A DNA stretch of 64,000 nucleotides from Polytrichum commune (taxonomy: Eukaryota > Streptophyta > Polytrichopsida > Polytrichales > Polytrichaceae), in the NCBI GenBank assembly GCA_950295325.1, contig OX485806.1, forward strand, positions 16,926,001 to 16,990,000, in the 5' to 3' direction. This document shows positions 23,564 through 35,250 of the stretch, in pieces. Both the position numbers and the translations under genes were made by a program. Position 1 is the stretch's first letter. Each line of letters begins with the position of its first letter. Under the pieces are notes generated by a model, which saw only the letters and a list, made by a program, of their open reading frames with translations, did no database searches and was not told the origin of the DNA.

Positions 23564-23788
23564 TGAACGGGGAGAACGAAGCGACCGCTAGTCACAGATG
23601 AACCGGTGGAGTTGGAGAAATAAGCGGTCGAAGATCGAGACTTCAGGAAAGTTACCCATCATTTTCATGCAATATTATACCCCAATTTAACCAAGAAACG
23701 CTGAAAGATCACAACGTGTAACCGGTTGGAGTTGGGAGCACTCGGATCTCGACCGCTCGCTCCTGCCCAATACTCTCCCCGGACATCG
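23564..23788 (-). repeat. ACCGGTT dispersed repeat, reverse copy
   Basis: Begins TGAACGGGGAGA and ends TCTCCCCGGACATC, with CAGATGAACCGGT and CGTGTAACCGGTT inside. Reverse complement of the family at 21488-21707. Confidence 0.65.
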
Positions 23789-24327
23789 CACCTGGTTCCA
23801 AAAGCTAGAGAAAGTTTCTTGACGATTTTATCCATCTTTCAGTTGGTCTTTGGCTCGATCGGTCCCCTTCGATCGAGCATGGGTCCACCAGTTCGAAAAT
23901 AATAGACTTTACACAACACATGAGAATGGTTACCAGACGATCTTCACGATGATAAAACCAAGTTTCTTTTTCGTTCGTCATTGGACTCCTTTCATTCCTG
24001 TAACAACTCGCTTGTAATGAGGATCCAATTTCTCAGAGAATCCTAAATTTTTTAAACAAAATTAATCACACACACACTCACACACAAAGCTCGGGCTCAG
24101 ATGAAGCCTGCAAACTGCAATCATACACCTGGAAAGGTGGTTTGCCGCAAGATCCCCCTTCAAGGCAGGTGGTAACCTAACTTGCGAAGAATGGCCCACA
24201 CCTTTGAATATTCAAGCTGGATTCACAGTACGTTCGTAGATTCAAGCTTTCCAAGCTTCATAGTGTTGGCTTTTGGTTCCCTGGATATCTGCCACCAACT
24301 GTAGAGAGCCAGAGGATATGGATCAGT

Positions 24328-24563
24328 GGCCGGGAAGTGTTTGGGCATAGCCGGTCAAGATCCCAGTCATTCTGAATCCAGCCGGTTACACGTTGACATC
24401 TTCCGCATTTGCTGCTTTATTCATTTGGGCTATATTCTTCTATATATAGATTCCTCCAAAACGATGTGTAATTCTCCTGAAGTCTCCAACTTCAACCAGT
24501 GTTTTTCTCATCAAACTCAACCGGTTCATCTGTAACTAATTAACCACTGGTTCTCTCTGGACA
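24328..24563 (+). repeat. ACCGGTT dispersed repeat, copy
   Basis: Contains GGTCAAGATCC, CACGTTGACATCTTCCG, CTCAACCGGTTCATCTGTAA and ends TTCTCTCTGGACAG. Confidence 0.65.
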
Positions 24564-24589
24564 GCAGTGAGGTGGATCTCGAGTTTCGT

Positions 24590-25158
24590 TTTTTTATTTG
24601 CTCAACACCCCAATTATTAATGGTGGATCCTTTAGTGCTGCCAAAGCGACCCACATCCGCCATTTATAACTTCCGTGAGTTGATGAGAGTAGAGACAAAC
24701 TAGCCCATGGCAAGGAAGTTTATTAATAGTTCTGGCAAGTTGTGTGTGTGTGTGTGTGTGTTTTCTTTTTTCTTTTTTCTTTTTCATTTTCCCCCTCTTT
24801 AAAAGGTTCAAGAGCCAAATCTGACAAGAATGGAAATTGATGATAGGCACCCGATTACCATTTAATCCATCTGATTGGAAGGTGAAAATGTAGCGATCTA
24901 GAAATTTAGTGTGACTTAGAAGATTAATGTGGTTGGGCCACATTAATCTCAATAAGAGAATTAGTGTGTGCTCTAGAAAATTATTGTGGTCCACAATAAT
25001 AAGACTATTTAGTGTATTGAAAAATGCCATACATGTAGGACATATTACACACTACAAAATTGTCAAAATTGCGTATACACTAGAATACAAAGCTACCCAA
25101 TACGCAACCTACGTGGCAAGGCACCACATAACAAACCGATACTTTATAAAACATAGTA
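24590..25158. other. Intergenic with (GT)n tract
   Basis: A (TG)n run at about 24738-24762 is followed by a T-rich stretch. An inverted repeat (GGCCACATTAATCT-like arms) lies near 24905-25000. No gene. Confidence 0.5.
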
Positions 25159-25241
25159 GAGTAGAGGTGCCCATAATCGATCACTTAAGGGATTATGCGC
25201 CAAATCTGGATAAGTTTAAGGCAGTGCAAAATTTTCCCATG

Positions 25242-26674
25242 CCCGGGGGGTGCATGTTGCATAACATGTATGAGTATACCTTAGTGCACAAAAGGGGTGT
25301 CATTTTAAATTTTGCCATACTATGTATACATATGCTACACAAATTGTAGCTCGTAGTTATGTACATGTTGAAGGTCCTCTAGAAGATATACAACATTTGC
25401 ACTTGCATGGTAGTCTCACTAAACTTTATGGGATGAGTATTTAATATTGGATGAAACTAGGATAAATAAATTTCTCGTTTCCCTTATCTCATCCATGATG
25501 TATGGAATAGGTAGCATTAGGGTTTTGGAAGGGGCCGTGGAGCTGGGAATGAGGGCATTTCTAGCTTTGGGTTGCAAGAGGAATGGGTTGTGTTCCTTTG
25601 TGGGGGATGATTAAAGGGGATGCAGGTGGTTGATGCAAGTAGTGATTGTAGGCATTAGATGACTTAGAGGTTAGGTCTTGTCGCAAAGGTCAATATAAAA
25701 GTTTGTTGAAATTGCGAAGGTGCTTAAAACTCCTTTCTTTATTCCTTAACACATTGCCCCTGCCTCCTTTTGGATGCTTGTCACATTAGTGGTTTTCTGT
25801 ATTTGATTATGGAAGCAACAATAAGTGTTTATACATAAATTCCTCCATCAATTGAATTCTTGGTTTTAGATAAAGAGAAAATGCTTGTCATGTCTCTGAA
25901 TGAAATTTTGGCTTGTATTAAAACATGCATGGTAGAGACTAATTAACAACTGGAATAAAATGGGACAAATATGTTTTTTTTGTTCAAGATACTTTTAGTT
26001 TTGATTACTATTAGAGCTACACGATGCATGCAAGGAAAGTCAAGACAAGAACACACTTGAAGCTAGAATTGTCAAATTTGTGGTAGATAAAAAAAAATAG
26101 CTCCAATTACGGTTTGATTTGTTGAGAGGGTTTATAAGACACATAGAAAATTTGGTAATCATCAAGTGGAGTATATGGATCCAATTGACTTGACAGACCA
26201 TCCATCAAACATGGAGATTAGCTTACGATCACAAAGGCCAACAACAAATGGACTTACAATCTTACTAATCATTTGATGACAAACTTCTTATGACCTTACC
26301 AATCTTTGGAAATAATAATTACATTAGCTTTTATGACATATATTGTAGACTTAGATGCTTACGAGTTGCATCTAGGGGATGGAAAAGTCTTCAACAATTA
26401 TATGATGAATGCTGGGATTTTGCATTTTATATATATATGATAGGGGTTGATTGTTATTCCATAGTACATTTGTATACTTATGTTAGTACCTATATAAGAA
26501 AGTATTTTTGTTTTGTTTTGTCATGTATACATTTTGTCACTTGTATTTTTACCATTCTAATTGCATGTGTATTGCATGATTTTACAAAAACAAAAACTTG
26601 TATATAGGGGTTTTTTAAAGTATGTTGCAAACACACATGGTTCTTGGTTCTTAATGAAAGGTGCAGCCCCTACA
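25242..26674. mobile_element. hAT-like non-autonomous element, long copy
   Basis: Left end CCCGGGGGGTGCA and right end (complement) TGTAGGGGCTGCA match the CTCGGGGGGTGCA ends of the copy at 62875-63598. Flanks TTCCCATG and TTCCTATG form an 8-bp duplication with one mismatch. It shares several hundred bp with the short copy, including a GATCCAATTGACTTGA segment. It has an extra middle part of about 700 bp. No intact protein. Confidence 0.8.
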
Positions 26675-26910
26675 TTCCTATGCATGAAGATGGAAATTAT
26701 GAGGACAACAAGACTTTTGGTAATTTTATTCCTTAAATTGGAATTATTGTGTATTTTTTAATTAAAAATTTGGCCAAACAACATTACCAATGTCTAGAGT
26801 ATGACAATCTCACTTATTTTGAGACAAGGTCCTCCTCACTTTAGCACTCAAAACCAAGGACATCACACTATCGATTCCCTAGTGATACCATAACTGAAGT
26901 TGGAGACTTA

Positions 26911-27031
26911 GGGTTAGTTTCCATGTAGGCCGCTCGCCCACCATATTCTAGTGGAAACATAGATTCCACTTGGCGACATGTACATTTCCACTAGAACATT
27001 GTGGACGAGCAGCCTACACAAAAACTAACCC
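26911..27031. mobile_element. Tourist-like MITE, nearly perfect hairpin
   Basis: Arms of 47 bp (26911-26957 and 26985-27031) start GGGTTAGTTT and differ at a handful of positions. TTA flanks both sides (26908-26910 and 27032-27034). Absent from the related copy at 52897-53261. Confidence 0.85.
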
Positions 27032-27490
27032 TTAGAAACCTTGAAACATAGAGCCTAATTTTAACCACCCACAAAAAGATTACCAAGATTAGCCCCAACT
27101 TGATTGAAATTATGACACCCTATAGATTCCCAATGGGGTCTTGGTTGGGAATAGGTGGCTCTACTCTATATAACGAACATCTCTATCATGTGATTTTTCT
27201 ATGATTTCTATAAAAGGTGAATGCTTACAACACCTAGTTAAGGGAGAGGACAAACTGGGGGAAATATGAAGGTGAAAGTGATGATTACTATTCAAAAGCC
27301 AATGTGCTATTGTTATACACTAAATAAACCCTTAGATTGGAGATTGAAACCCCAACTTAGTGACGTAGTGAATTTAAATTAAGGTGAATTGCACCCAACC
27401 TATTAAGATGCATTTTCTACTATTACCACCTCAGTAGGTGTTGAAGGAAACCACCTCATCTTGAGCATGTTAGTTTTATGAACTATATTT

Positions 27491-27887
27491 TATAGTATGT
27501 GGGCCCGGGCTAAATCACATATGTGTTCGGCTGGGGTTCGCCCCTCCCACGTCTTCTTCATTGCCTGGTCTTCCTGCCCGCACATGCATGGGAACTTTTC
27601 CTCGTTGGGAACCAATGTGACAATACCCGGTCAAGATTACAAATATTCAAGTTGACATCACTTTCATTATTCTCATGTTAATTAATGGAGTTCCTTCACA
27701 TGCCAAAGAAGCTTAATGGCTTAAGTGACCGGGTATTGTCACATTGGTTCCTACCAGGGAAGAGTTCCCACGCAGGTGTGGGCATGAAGACCGTGCAATG
27801 AAGGAGGCATGAGAGGGGCGAACCCCAGCTGAACACAAATGTGATTTGGCCTGGGGCTAGTATGTAGGGACTGCAATTTATAGAGTT
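27491..27887. mobile_element. Foldback element with 145-bp arms
   Basis: Left arm about 27491-27633 and right arm about 27726-27870 are inverted copies, including AATCACAT(A/T)TGTGTTC, GCTGGGGTTCGCCCCTC and ACCAATGTGACAATACCCGG. The 92-bp centre is unique. Outer similarity (AACT-TATA) extends a little further. No duplication was identified, so the superfamily is open (Mutator-like or foldback). Confidence 0.75.
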
Positions 27888-27896
27888 ACTTGCCAA

Positions 27897-28922
27897 TTGC
27901 CGCATGTTTCACATGAAGCAACAATAACACGCCTTCTCTCCATGATACATGGTTGGATAAAATCCCATCTTTCCCGAGAGTTTAGTAGAGACTCGGTCAT
28001 CAATAGTATTTCTAGTATGACTAAGGTGGCATACAAATGGCAAAACTACCTCCTGGGGAACCACCAGTTCTATTGGTTACATGTTTGGGATCTTGCTCAC
28101 TTTGGTAAAGATGTTGCATTCATGTGGTCTATTTGGCACAAGGTTGTCATACTTAATGCAAAGAGGGCACACATCATTCTTGCCTCCCAAACATGAGTGG
28201 GTAGGTTAAGCTCAAAATTTGGGATTGCATTCAAACCCGAAGAGCGTGGAGGTGGGTTACCTTCATCATGCATGAATTATGTGGGGTTCAAATCAACAAC
28301 TATGATAGTTTTCACTGGTAACAAACTCTCTTTGAGGAGAGGATCCCTAAGAAGTTTGTCAAGAAAATGAAGATTTGGCCAACTCTGCATGTCACAATGC
28401 TTTGGACAATTTGGATTGAGCACAATGTTAGGGTGTTCAACCACAAGCAATGGCATGAGTCCAACGTTAAACACCTTATTGGATGACGTCATTATGTATG
28501 TCAAGGTGGCTTGGGAGAAGGTTATTAAGTTTGTTTGGATTAGTGCCTACTTCGCCGAAGCTCTCCTTAAAGGTTTCGACCAAACTGGGTGTTCTAGGGA
28601 TGTTCTTTGCAAGTGAAATAATTTATATATCTCTTGGAATTGGAAAAGACAACGTAACTAGGATGTTGATCACTTCGTGGGGCAATTTGTCCTTTGTTGG
28701 TGGAGCGGGGATGGTCTTTGGTTGGGTGGTTTGGTGGGTTGTGCTTTGTATGCTTCAAGTGTTTTTGTTACTTGTATGTGGCATTGTGAGGCATTTGAGG
28801 GGCTCCGTCTCCTCTCCAAGTGGGCACATCTTCCTTGGTTCTTAATGCATGTTGGCATTGGCTTTTAGGCCTTCTATCTAAAAGAAAAAGAAAAAGAAAA
28901 AGGGAAAGGGAAAGGAAAAAAG
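27897..28922 (+). mobile_element. LINE (non-LTR retrotransposon) 3' remnant
   Basis: Frames broken by stops and shifts resemble the C-terminal reverse-transcriptase zinc-binding region of plant L1-type elements: DVAFMWSIWHKVVILNAKRA, then TMLWTIWIEHNVRVFNHK. A G+T-rich 3' UTR follows, ending in a (AAAAAG)n tail at about 28877-28922 that fits a LINE tail. Only the last kb or so is present, as expected for 5'-truncated copies. Confidence 0.65.
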
Positions 28923-28952
28923 ATGTTCCTTTGAAAGCTAGAATACATATTA

Positions 28953-29306
28953 GGGCATCGCCAGCCCATTCCCGGCAGGGCGGGATGCAGGGAGCCCTGC
29001 TCAATGGAGGGAGGGTTTGGCGGGAGGGGGGTCCAGCCCATTGCCCGGCAAGGGCCCCCCGGCACACAGGTCTCCAGCCACGTAGCCCCCTGGCACACAG
29101 GTGTCCCAGCTTCACAAGCTACTTTTGGATAAGGCAATGTGTAGCGGGAGGACAACTTCTCTCGGCAAACTCCAAAAATGTGCCGAGAGCGGGAGTAGCT
29201 TTACAGGGACCCTGTGCATAACGGGCTGGGTACCGAGCCCGTTGGCCCGAGCCCGGGCTCACTGTTCCCGGTAGTTACCGTTGCCGGGAATGGGCTGGCG
29301 ATGCCC
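28953..29306. mobile_element. Tourist-like MITE, GC-rich
   Basis: Perfect 25-bp inverted ends starting GGGCATCGCCAGCCCATTCC and perfect TTA flanks (28950-28952 and 29307-29309). Unlike its AT-rich surroundings it is strongly GC-rich, like the 8-kb Harbinger element. Non-coding, 354 bp. Confidence 0.9.
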
Positions 29307-29449
29307 TTAGTAGCATGTTGTATTTACCAAAAGCAGCTTTGTGAACCTTGTTGTGCATGCAGATTTCATCACAAGTTGGGTACAAGTGTTGCTTGGGATA
29401 TGAGAGATAGTTGTTCTAGGTCTCTACAAGAACATAACATTAGATAGAT

Positions 29450-29830
29450 GGGTCTTAATTGGTTACTTTTCTCTAACTAGCCTACTTCTCCTAGGATATG
29501 AAACTATGTGATTAGTACAAGATAGTTGGCAAATTTATATCAAGGGTGTAGTCACGTCCTCATACTTTTCGGAGCTTGTATGAATGTCTTATGCATTATC
29601 AAAGTGAATATTATTGTGCTTATTAATTGGTCATGTAGGTCCTCCCCAATTATGTTGATTATTTATTGAGTCTAGAATGATTATCATATTTTGAGCATGC
29701 AATTCAATCACTTTTGAACATATTCCTTCATGAAGTTTGTTCTCAAAGCCACACCAAAACCACATGCCACTCAAATATAGGGTTCCTAATAAAAACATAG
29801 TAACCGAATTAGGGTTGCCTATCTTACAAA
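29450..29830. repeat. Dispersed repeat of about 400 bp (AAGGTAAG family), copy
   Basis: Shares ordered blocks with 54390-54754 and 47722-48092: GTAGTCA, GGAGCT(T/C), GTCCTCCCCAATTATGTTGA, GAGCATG, CACACCA, and AACCGAATTAGG at the end. Other partial copies are at 31320-31520, 35695-35960, 36715-36900 and 41385-41510. Confidence 0.65.
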
Positions 29831-32800
29831 GTTTTCTAGTGAATTTTTTTTTTCTATGAATGAGAGGCTACCCTTGATAGCCCATATTCAACACTGAATC
29901 TAGGCCAATGGAGCATCTTTGTGGGCACAAACTCCACATTGTTTGTCGGCCCATGTAATTCATTTTCAGGGCTTAGTAATGTTAGGGACCATTTGCACAT
30001 CCCAATTAAGGCTTTACTTAGAGTAAGTAACCACTTAAACTAGTTACATTGTGCATAATGTTCATAATTAGTGTCATATTCAAAACTTGGGCAAGTCAAG
30101 TGAAACGTTGGCCGGTCAACCTTAATACCTCTCTTAAATTGGTCACCCATTGGTGAGTTGTAACTAGGGGGGAAGGAGGTGCACGATTGGGTTAGTTTGG
30201 AGCTAGCATGTTGGTTAGCTTATTGTCATCAACTCACCGTTGTTAGCTGATTTTCTCAACTAGGTGGTGCGGTCAATTAAAACATCAATTAATTAGTTGA
30301 CATTTTCACTAGTTAGTGAAGACTAACTCATAAATGAGCTACTTCCCTGAACTAGGTGATATGGGTGGATCCTTGTGCAAAGTAAGTTGCCACATTGTAA
30401 GGTACGTGGGCCATTACTACAAACACTCTTCTCAACCGGACACCCATATTTCACTGGTACATGTCACAAGGTCGTGGTTTAGAACACACACAAAAACAAT
30501 GCATGTCACAATGATATTGAACTATATGCTCATGATACAGACATCATTCTAGGTTCAATAATGAGCATCACAATTGGGAGGACCTATATCATCACAATGG
30601 GGAGGGGGAATAAACAACTTCAAAAACAATAAAATAAACTAAACTAATCTTTGACGTCCTATATCTTTAGCCTCGCCACTCCGATGACGAAACTTAAAAG
30701 TCGACAAGATCTTCGTGATTTGCAAATTTCTAGATGGGAAGAGATAAAACCCGAGCTCATCCAATGGATAAACCCTTCGTCGAGCTGGAATCATTGCCTA
30801 CAGGAGGGCCACGTGCCTTAATATATTGAGAAAAGTGCATAGGCCATGACGGGAACACCACTCAACACAAAAGCCTACACCGCAAGAGTTTCAGGATGTG
30901 TGATACATCAGCACAGAATCGGCAGAAAGCAGAGTTATTGAGCCTGGATATACGACCAAGTTGATTGAAGAGTCTTTGGAGACTGAATGATTGAAGAAGC
31001 GGGTGGTATTTGAGGACGCATTTAATGCCACTAATCCGTGAATTTGGCAAAGGTGAAGTCGGATTCATATATAGACCGAGGTTTACTTGTAGGCCATATA
31101 TACTTACATCGTTTCATGCACACAATGATACACTACAAGGATCACGGGTTGTTACCACTGGTTATGTCACCACGAGGTAGATTGTGGGTGTCCAAATCTG
31201 ATATGATCGTAGATTTGCGTATTTGAAATCTATCTTGTGGGATCCTTGTATTGATGTCCGCACATGAGTGATAACTTGGTTGCTATGAGTATTTATAATA
31301 TGTTATGTAAAGTACGTATGCCTTCAAAAAGACAACTTTAGCTCTACATCCGCTTCTCGTGAAATAAGAAACGCACGTTTATTAATGTGAGTTGACTTGT
31401 AAATCCAACTGTCACATGTAGTCATTTTTCTCATGGTTTTCATATCTTGTGTGAATGTCTCATTCATTTTCAAGGTTAATGTTTTTTTTTCTTATTAAAT
31501 GATCGTATAGGTTCTCACATATGGGTGCAAGCACAGTAAAGTGGACAGCTCCCGATCCTTGCCTAGGTTTAAGTGAAAGTGGTGTGCAAGTTTGTGATAT
31601 TGAACAAGTAACTATCTAAAATTTGTTTGAAATACGAAAAAAAATACATTAAATTAATGGTTTTCTACCAAGTTTTTTTTTTATTATGCCCTCACGTATA
31701 TAATGAATTCAAGGAACATGAAAAAAAATCAACCTCAAAATATTTGAGGTCATGAATTCTACATCCAAAACTAGATTGGACCATCTGCTTTCGAGCATCA
31801 CTTCTAATGATAAGTTTGAAGTTCCCAACCTTGATATCCTACATTCGAGTATTGAGCACAACTATAGAGGCCATCATGAGAACATAAATCCAATTCAAAC
31901 AACACTTTGCTACTACTTTCAGACCTTTGACCAACAAAATTATGATTTACAATAAACTTTGTTGGTCCACTTTACCATGCTTGTACCCATATATGTTGAC
32001 TACAATAATCAATGTGTAATTAACGAGCTCTACACTTAACAAGCTCTAACCTTTCAAACAAGCACACAGTTTTTTGACTTCATCACAACGGCAATTTAAA
32101 AAAGTAAAAAAGTAAAAAAAAACAACAAACAAACAAACAAACAAACAAATGAATGCTCATATGCAACTGGAAGTCCTTTGGAAGCCACTTTGAAGTCACA
32201 GCAAAGACCATTTACTTCTGCAACAAGGTTTTGAATACAACGTCATTGGCCTGATGTTGTGAAGGTGGGTCAATACTCTCAAAGTCTCATGTTGCATGCA
32301 TGAAGGTGCTTCACTAAAAAGTATCACTTACTATTTGGAATTACGCAATGCTAGATCTATTTAATGTATATCTCATATTTTACTAACAAACATCAAATTG
32401 GTTCTTTGGACATTGTAGAATATTGATGATTTTACATGATAAAAAATTACATCGATTGTAAAAATACATAAAGCTTTGTACATATAAATATTCAAGGACT
32501 CAGATTGGACGTTCCACAAACTTTACCTTGATTACATTTTGAGGAAAATGTGATTGGTTGTTAGGATGAGGACACAACACATGTCAAAATTCATAAGGAG
32601 CACAAAAACAGTTGCTTGTCGAAATTGAAAAGAAAAAGAAAAAGAAAAAAAGAACCGATGACCAAGGATGAAGAAAGGGTTACTTCACAAAGAGTGTGTG
32701 TGAGTGAGGGGCTCATCACACCAGTTTAGACACCATCCGTCGGCATCTCTGGCTGTAATAATGTGAAAAGTGGTGGACTATCATCTATTTCTCAACATAA

Positions 32801-34090
32801 TCCCCAACAATGTCATGGTTTGGACTGAACATAAAGTCTGGTGTGATTGGGACATGAATGTCCAAAATGTTTAGTTGATTGTCTACAAAATTATAAGTAA
32901 ACGTATGACTTGTGCCTAACATGTCAAGCCGTGAACAATCTCCCAATTGGAGATGAGTGACTTACTTCCTATGTTCCTGATTGCTACCTCAAAGTTAATC
33001 CATGTTAATGTCAAGTAAAAGGAGATTTTCATGGATTTAGGGTATGTTGGACAGCCTTTTGTGTAACTCCTCTTCAATGCCTATTATATGAGTGGCCTAT
33101 GGTAAGGTTGTGTTCTACATGGATGCCCAAAGGACACATGCTTAAAATGAGATAGGATTACATGCTAAAATATCATCACTAGCCATTCTATTGTCGAAAC
33201 TGAACATACTTGAAAGAGTTTGTGTGATCATTAAAGAGACGAAAATGGCATTCACTCTGGTCTCTTGTAACTTTCAAAATGACAATCTTCATGATTCATG
33301 TTTTTTAATCGGATGAGACAATGTCCAATCCAATGCAACGCCCAACATTGGCCGTGAAGTTACATACCTTAGGGTCACATACCTTTACGTGTTGCTAGAC
33401 ATCATAAGAAAAATCCCAACAAAGGGTTCAACAAGTGAGGAACGAGGTTCAGACATTGAGTTAACTCGTGCAACCAACACTTCATTTTTATTTTTCTTAA
33501 ATGAAGAAGTGGGGCCCTGTGTGGCCTCTCCCCTCAATTGGGTGTTTCCCTTTGACTGAGTAGCATGTGACAAGGCTTGTAATCAAGCATGGACAATAAA
33601 ATACACACGATACGATGAGATTGGATCAACTGTGTACTCGAAAACATGTTAACACACAGTTCCAGTTGCCAGAGTGGCATATATGAAAGGACCTATGTGA
33701 TCACTTGGGAAATCGGATGACCTTCACTGCATTGACTTCTTACAACCTCTGGCGCATCTCCCACTATGAAATCGAGGGATCCACGATCACCGACCGGATG
33801 CGACAATTGTCGATCCGATCCAATGGCCACCATTGGGTGTGGCGGAGTTAGAAATGGCCACCATTGGGTGCGGTGGAGTTAGAAAGGAATGCCCACAATC
33901 GGGCCGCATATTCATTCCTTGGTCACATGGAGGAATTCATCGGGGAAGGAGCCGTTGACATTGAGTTGCAGCATAAGCGCATTGGGATCACGCTTGCTTC
34001 GTTGACTTATTATTAACATTCCTTGGCTGGTTGGCTTCCCCCCCCCCCCCCCAAACACACAAAAATCCCACAGCCAACTAGGCACACCTC
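29831..34090. other. Intergenic repeat-rich stretch
   Basis: No gene recognised. Contains a partial AAGGTAAG-family copy (31320-31520), an (AAAC)n tract near 32121-32147, a segment at 32730-32870 repeated at 42145-42275, a segment at 32310-32400 related to the MITE at 40282-40505, and a small local duplication near 33829-33880 (GGCCACCATTGGGTG). Confidence 0.45.
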
Positions 34091-34098
34091 GCCAGCCA

Positions 34099-34340
34099 AT
34101 GAACAGAGAGGACCGACCGCCGGTTCCAGATGAACCGGTGGTGCGTTTGAGGGAGGGATTCACCGGTTCATGACTTCATGGAGAGTTACCGATCGTTTTG
34201 CACAAGATTCCATGGAATATACCCCCACACCCCACATTATTAAAGAGAAAACCACACTGTAATATCACCACTGGTCACCCAGTGGGCCTTGGGAAACACT
34301 GGGATCAACTCGACCAATTAACTTATGCTCCGAAACCCTC
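34099..34340 (-). repeat. ACCGGTT dispersed repeat, reverse copy
   Basis: Contains CCAGATGAACCGGTGG, a TTCATGGAGAGTTACCGATCG-like segment and ACCCTCGCCAGA at its end. Its last 75 bp are repeated at 34965-35041, which points to a local segmental duplication. Confidence 0.55.
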
Positions 34341-34346
34341 GCCAGA

Positions 34347-34674
34347 TGGATGAACTCATCCACCATCGTCCATGACAGTGTTTGTTCACTTATTCGTACG
34401 AAATGTCATCCAAAAAGTTACCATAGTGGTATTCAATACCGTATACAACGTTAAATATCACATTCAGTGTAGTAACTGCTACACTAAACATGACATTTTG
34501 TGGCATTCACTATTCCAAATTCCAACCATCCATGAGAATGTTTCATCGCAAGGTTGTTGATGAGAGAAGGTGGGGTTTTGGCCAATGGATGAATTCATCC
34601 ACCATCGTCCATGACAGTGTTTGTTCACTTATTCGTACGAAGTGTCATCCAAAACATTACCAGAGTGGCGTTCA
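34347..34674 (+). repeat. Direct duplication of about 88 bp
   Basis: Positions 34347-34435 and 34588-34674 share CATCCACCATCGTCCATGAC and GTTTGTTCACTTATTCGTAC almost exactly. Each copy ends in TTCAA before different sequences. Confidence 0.8.
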
Positions 34675-34675
34675 A

Positions 34676-34921
34676 GGCTGGGGATTCGTGGCACTCAAGT
34701 AAAATCATCCATCCAAGATATCGTGGATGAAGTGGCTCCAATAAAAAAAGCCCCCCTATGGGGTTGAGGGCCGATTCATTCGAATGTGACGTCACTAGAC
34801 TAATTCGGGGCCTTTGACTCTATTTCCGGAATCAAATTGCCCAAAAATAGCCATTTAGATGATTCCTGTGTTTTTTTCATCCGCACGGATGATTTTACTT
34901 GAGTGCCACGAATCCCCGGCC
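34676..34921. mobile_element. Mutator-like MITE with 9-bp duplication
   Basis: Inverted ends of 35 bp differ at one base and begin GGC(T/C)GGGGATTCGTGG. Both sides carry the identical 9-bp sequence GGCGTTCAA (34667-34675 and 34922-34930). Nine bp is the hallmark of Mutator-like elements. Non-coding, 246 bp. Confidence 0.85.
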
Positions 34922-35250
34922 GGCGTTCAATACCATATACGACACTAAATATCATATTCAGTGTAGTAACCAAAGTTGGCCTTGGGAAAACACTGGGATG
35001 AACTCGACCGATTAACTTAGGCCCCGGAACCCTCGCCAGACACTGGCTCCAACGCATGAGCAGGTGAGGCTAGGTTCGCCATCTTCGTGTCTGAATTTGG
35101 GGATGTGGCTTTGGTGGTGGTGTTTTGTGGAGGTGGATCTAGGGAGGGAGGGAAGCCCGGCCGAGGCCGAGAGGTTGAGTGACTATGATGTTAGTATTAA
35201 GGTAGATGGGTCGGTAAATGGTTACTTGTTTCTTTGTTCCACCTAACCCA

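Larger units (their letters stand above)
25159..27166. mobile_element. TA-flanked non-autonomous element hosting two nested insertions
   Basis: Ends are imperfect inverted repeats starting GAGTAGAG(G/C)(T/C)(G/A)CC(C/T)AT, flanked by TA on both sides. A related 365-bp copy with the same ends and TA flanks is at 52897-53261. This copy is longer because it carries a hAT-like insertion (25242-26674) and a Tourist-like MITE (26911-27031). The TA duplication suggests a Tc1/mariner-type element, which is inference only. Confidence 0.7.

Noticed and set aside
32100-32150. CRISPR-like short repeats ((AAAC)n)
   Set aside because: A simple microsatellite without spacers; the genome is eukaryotic.
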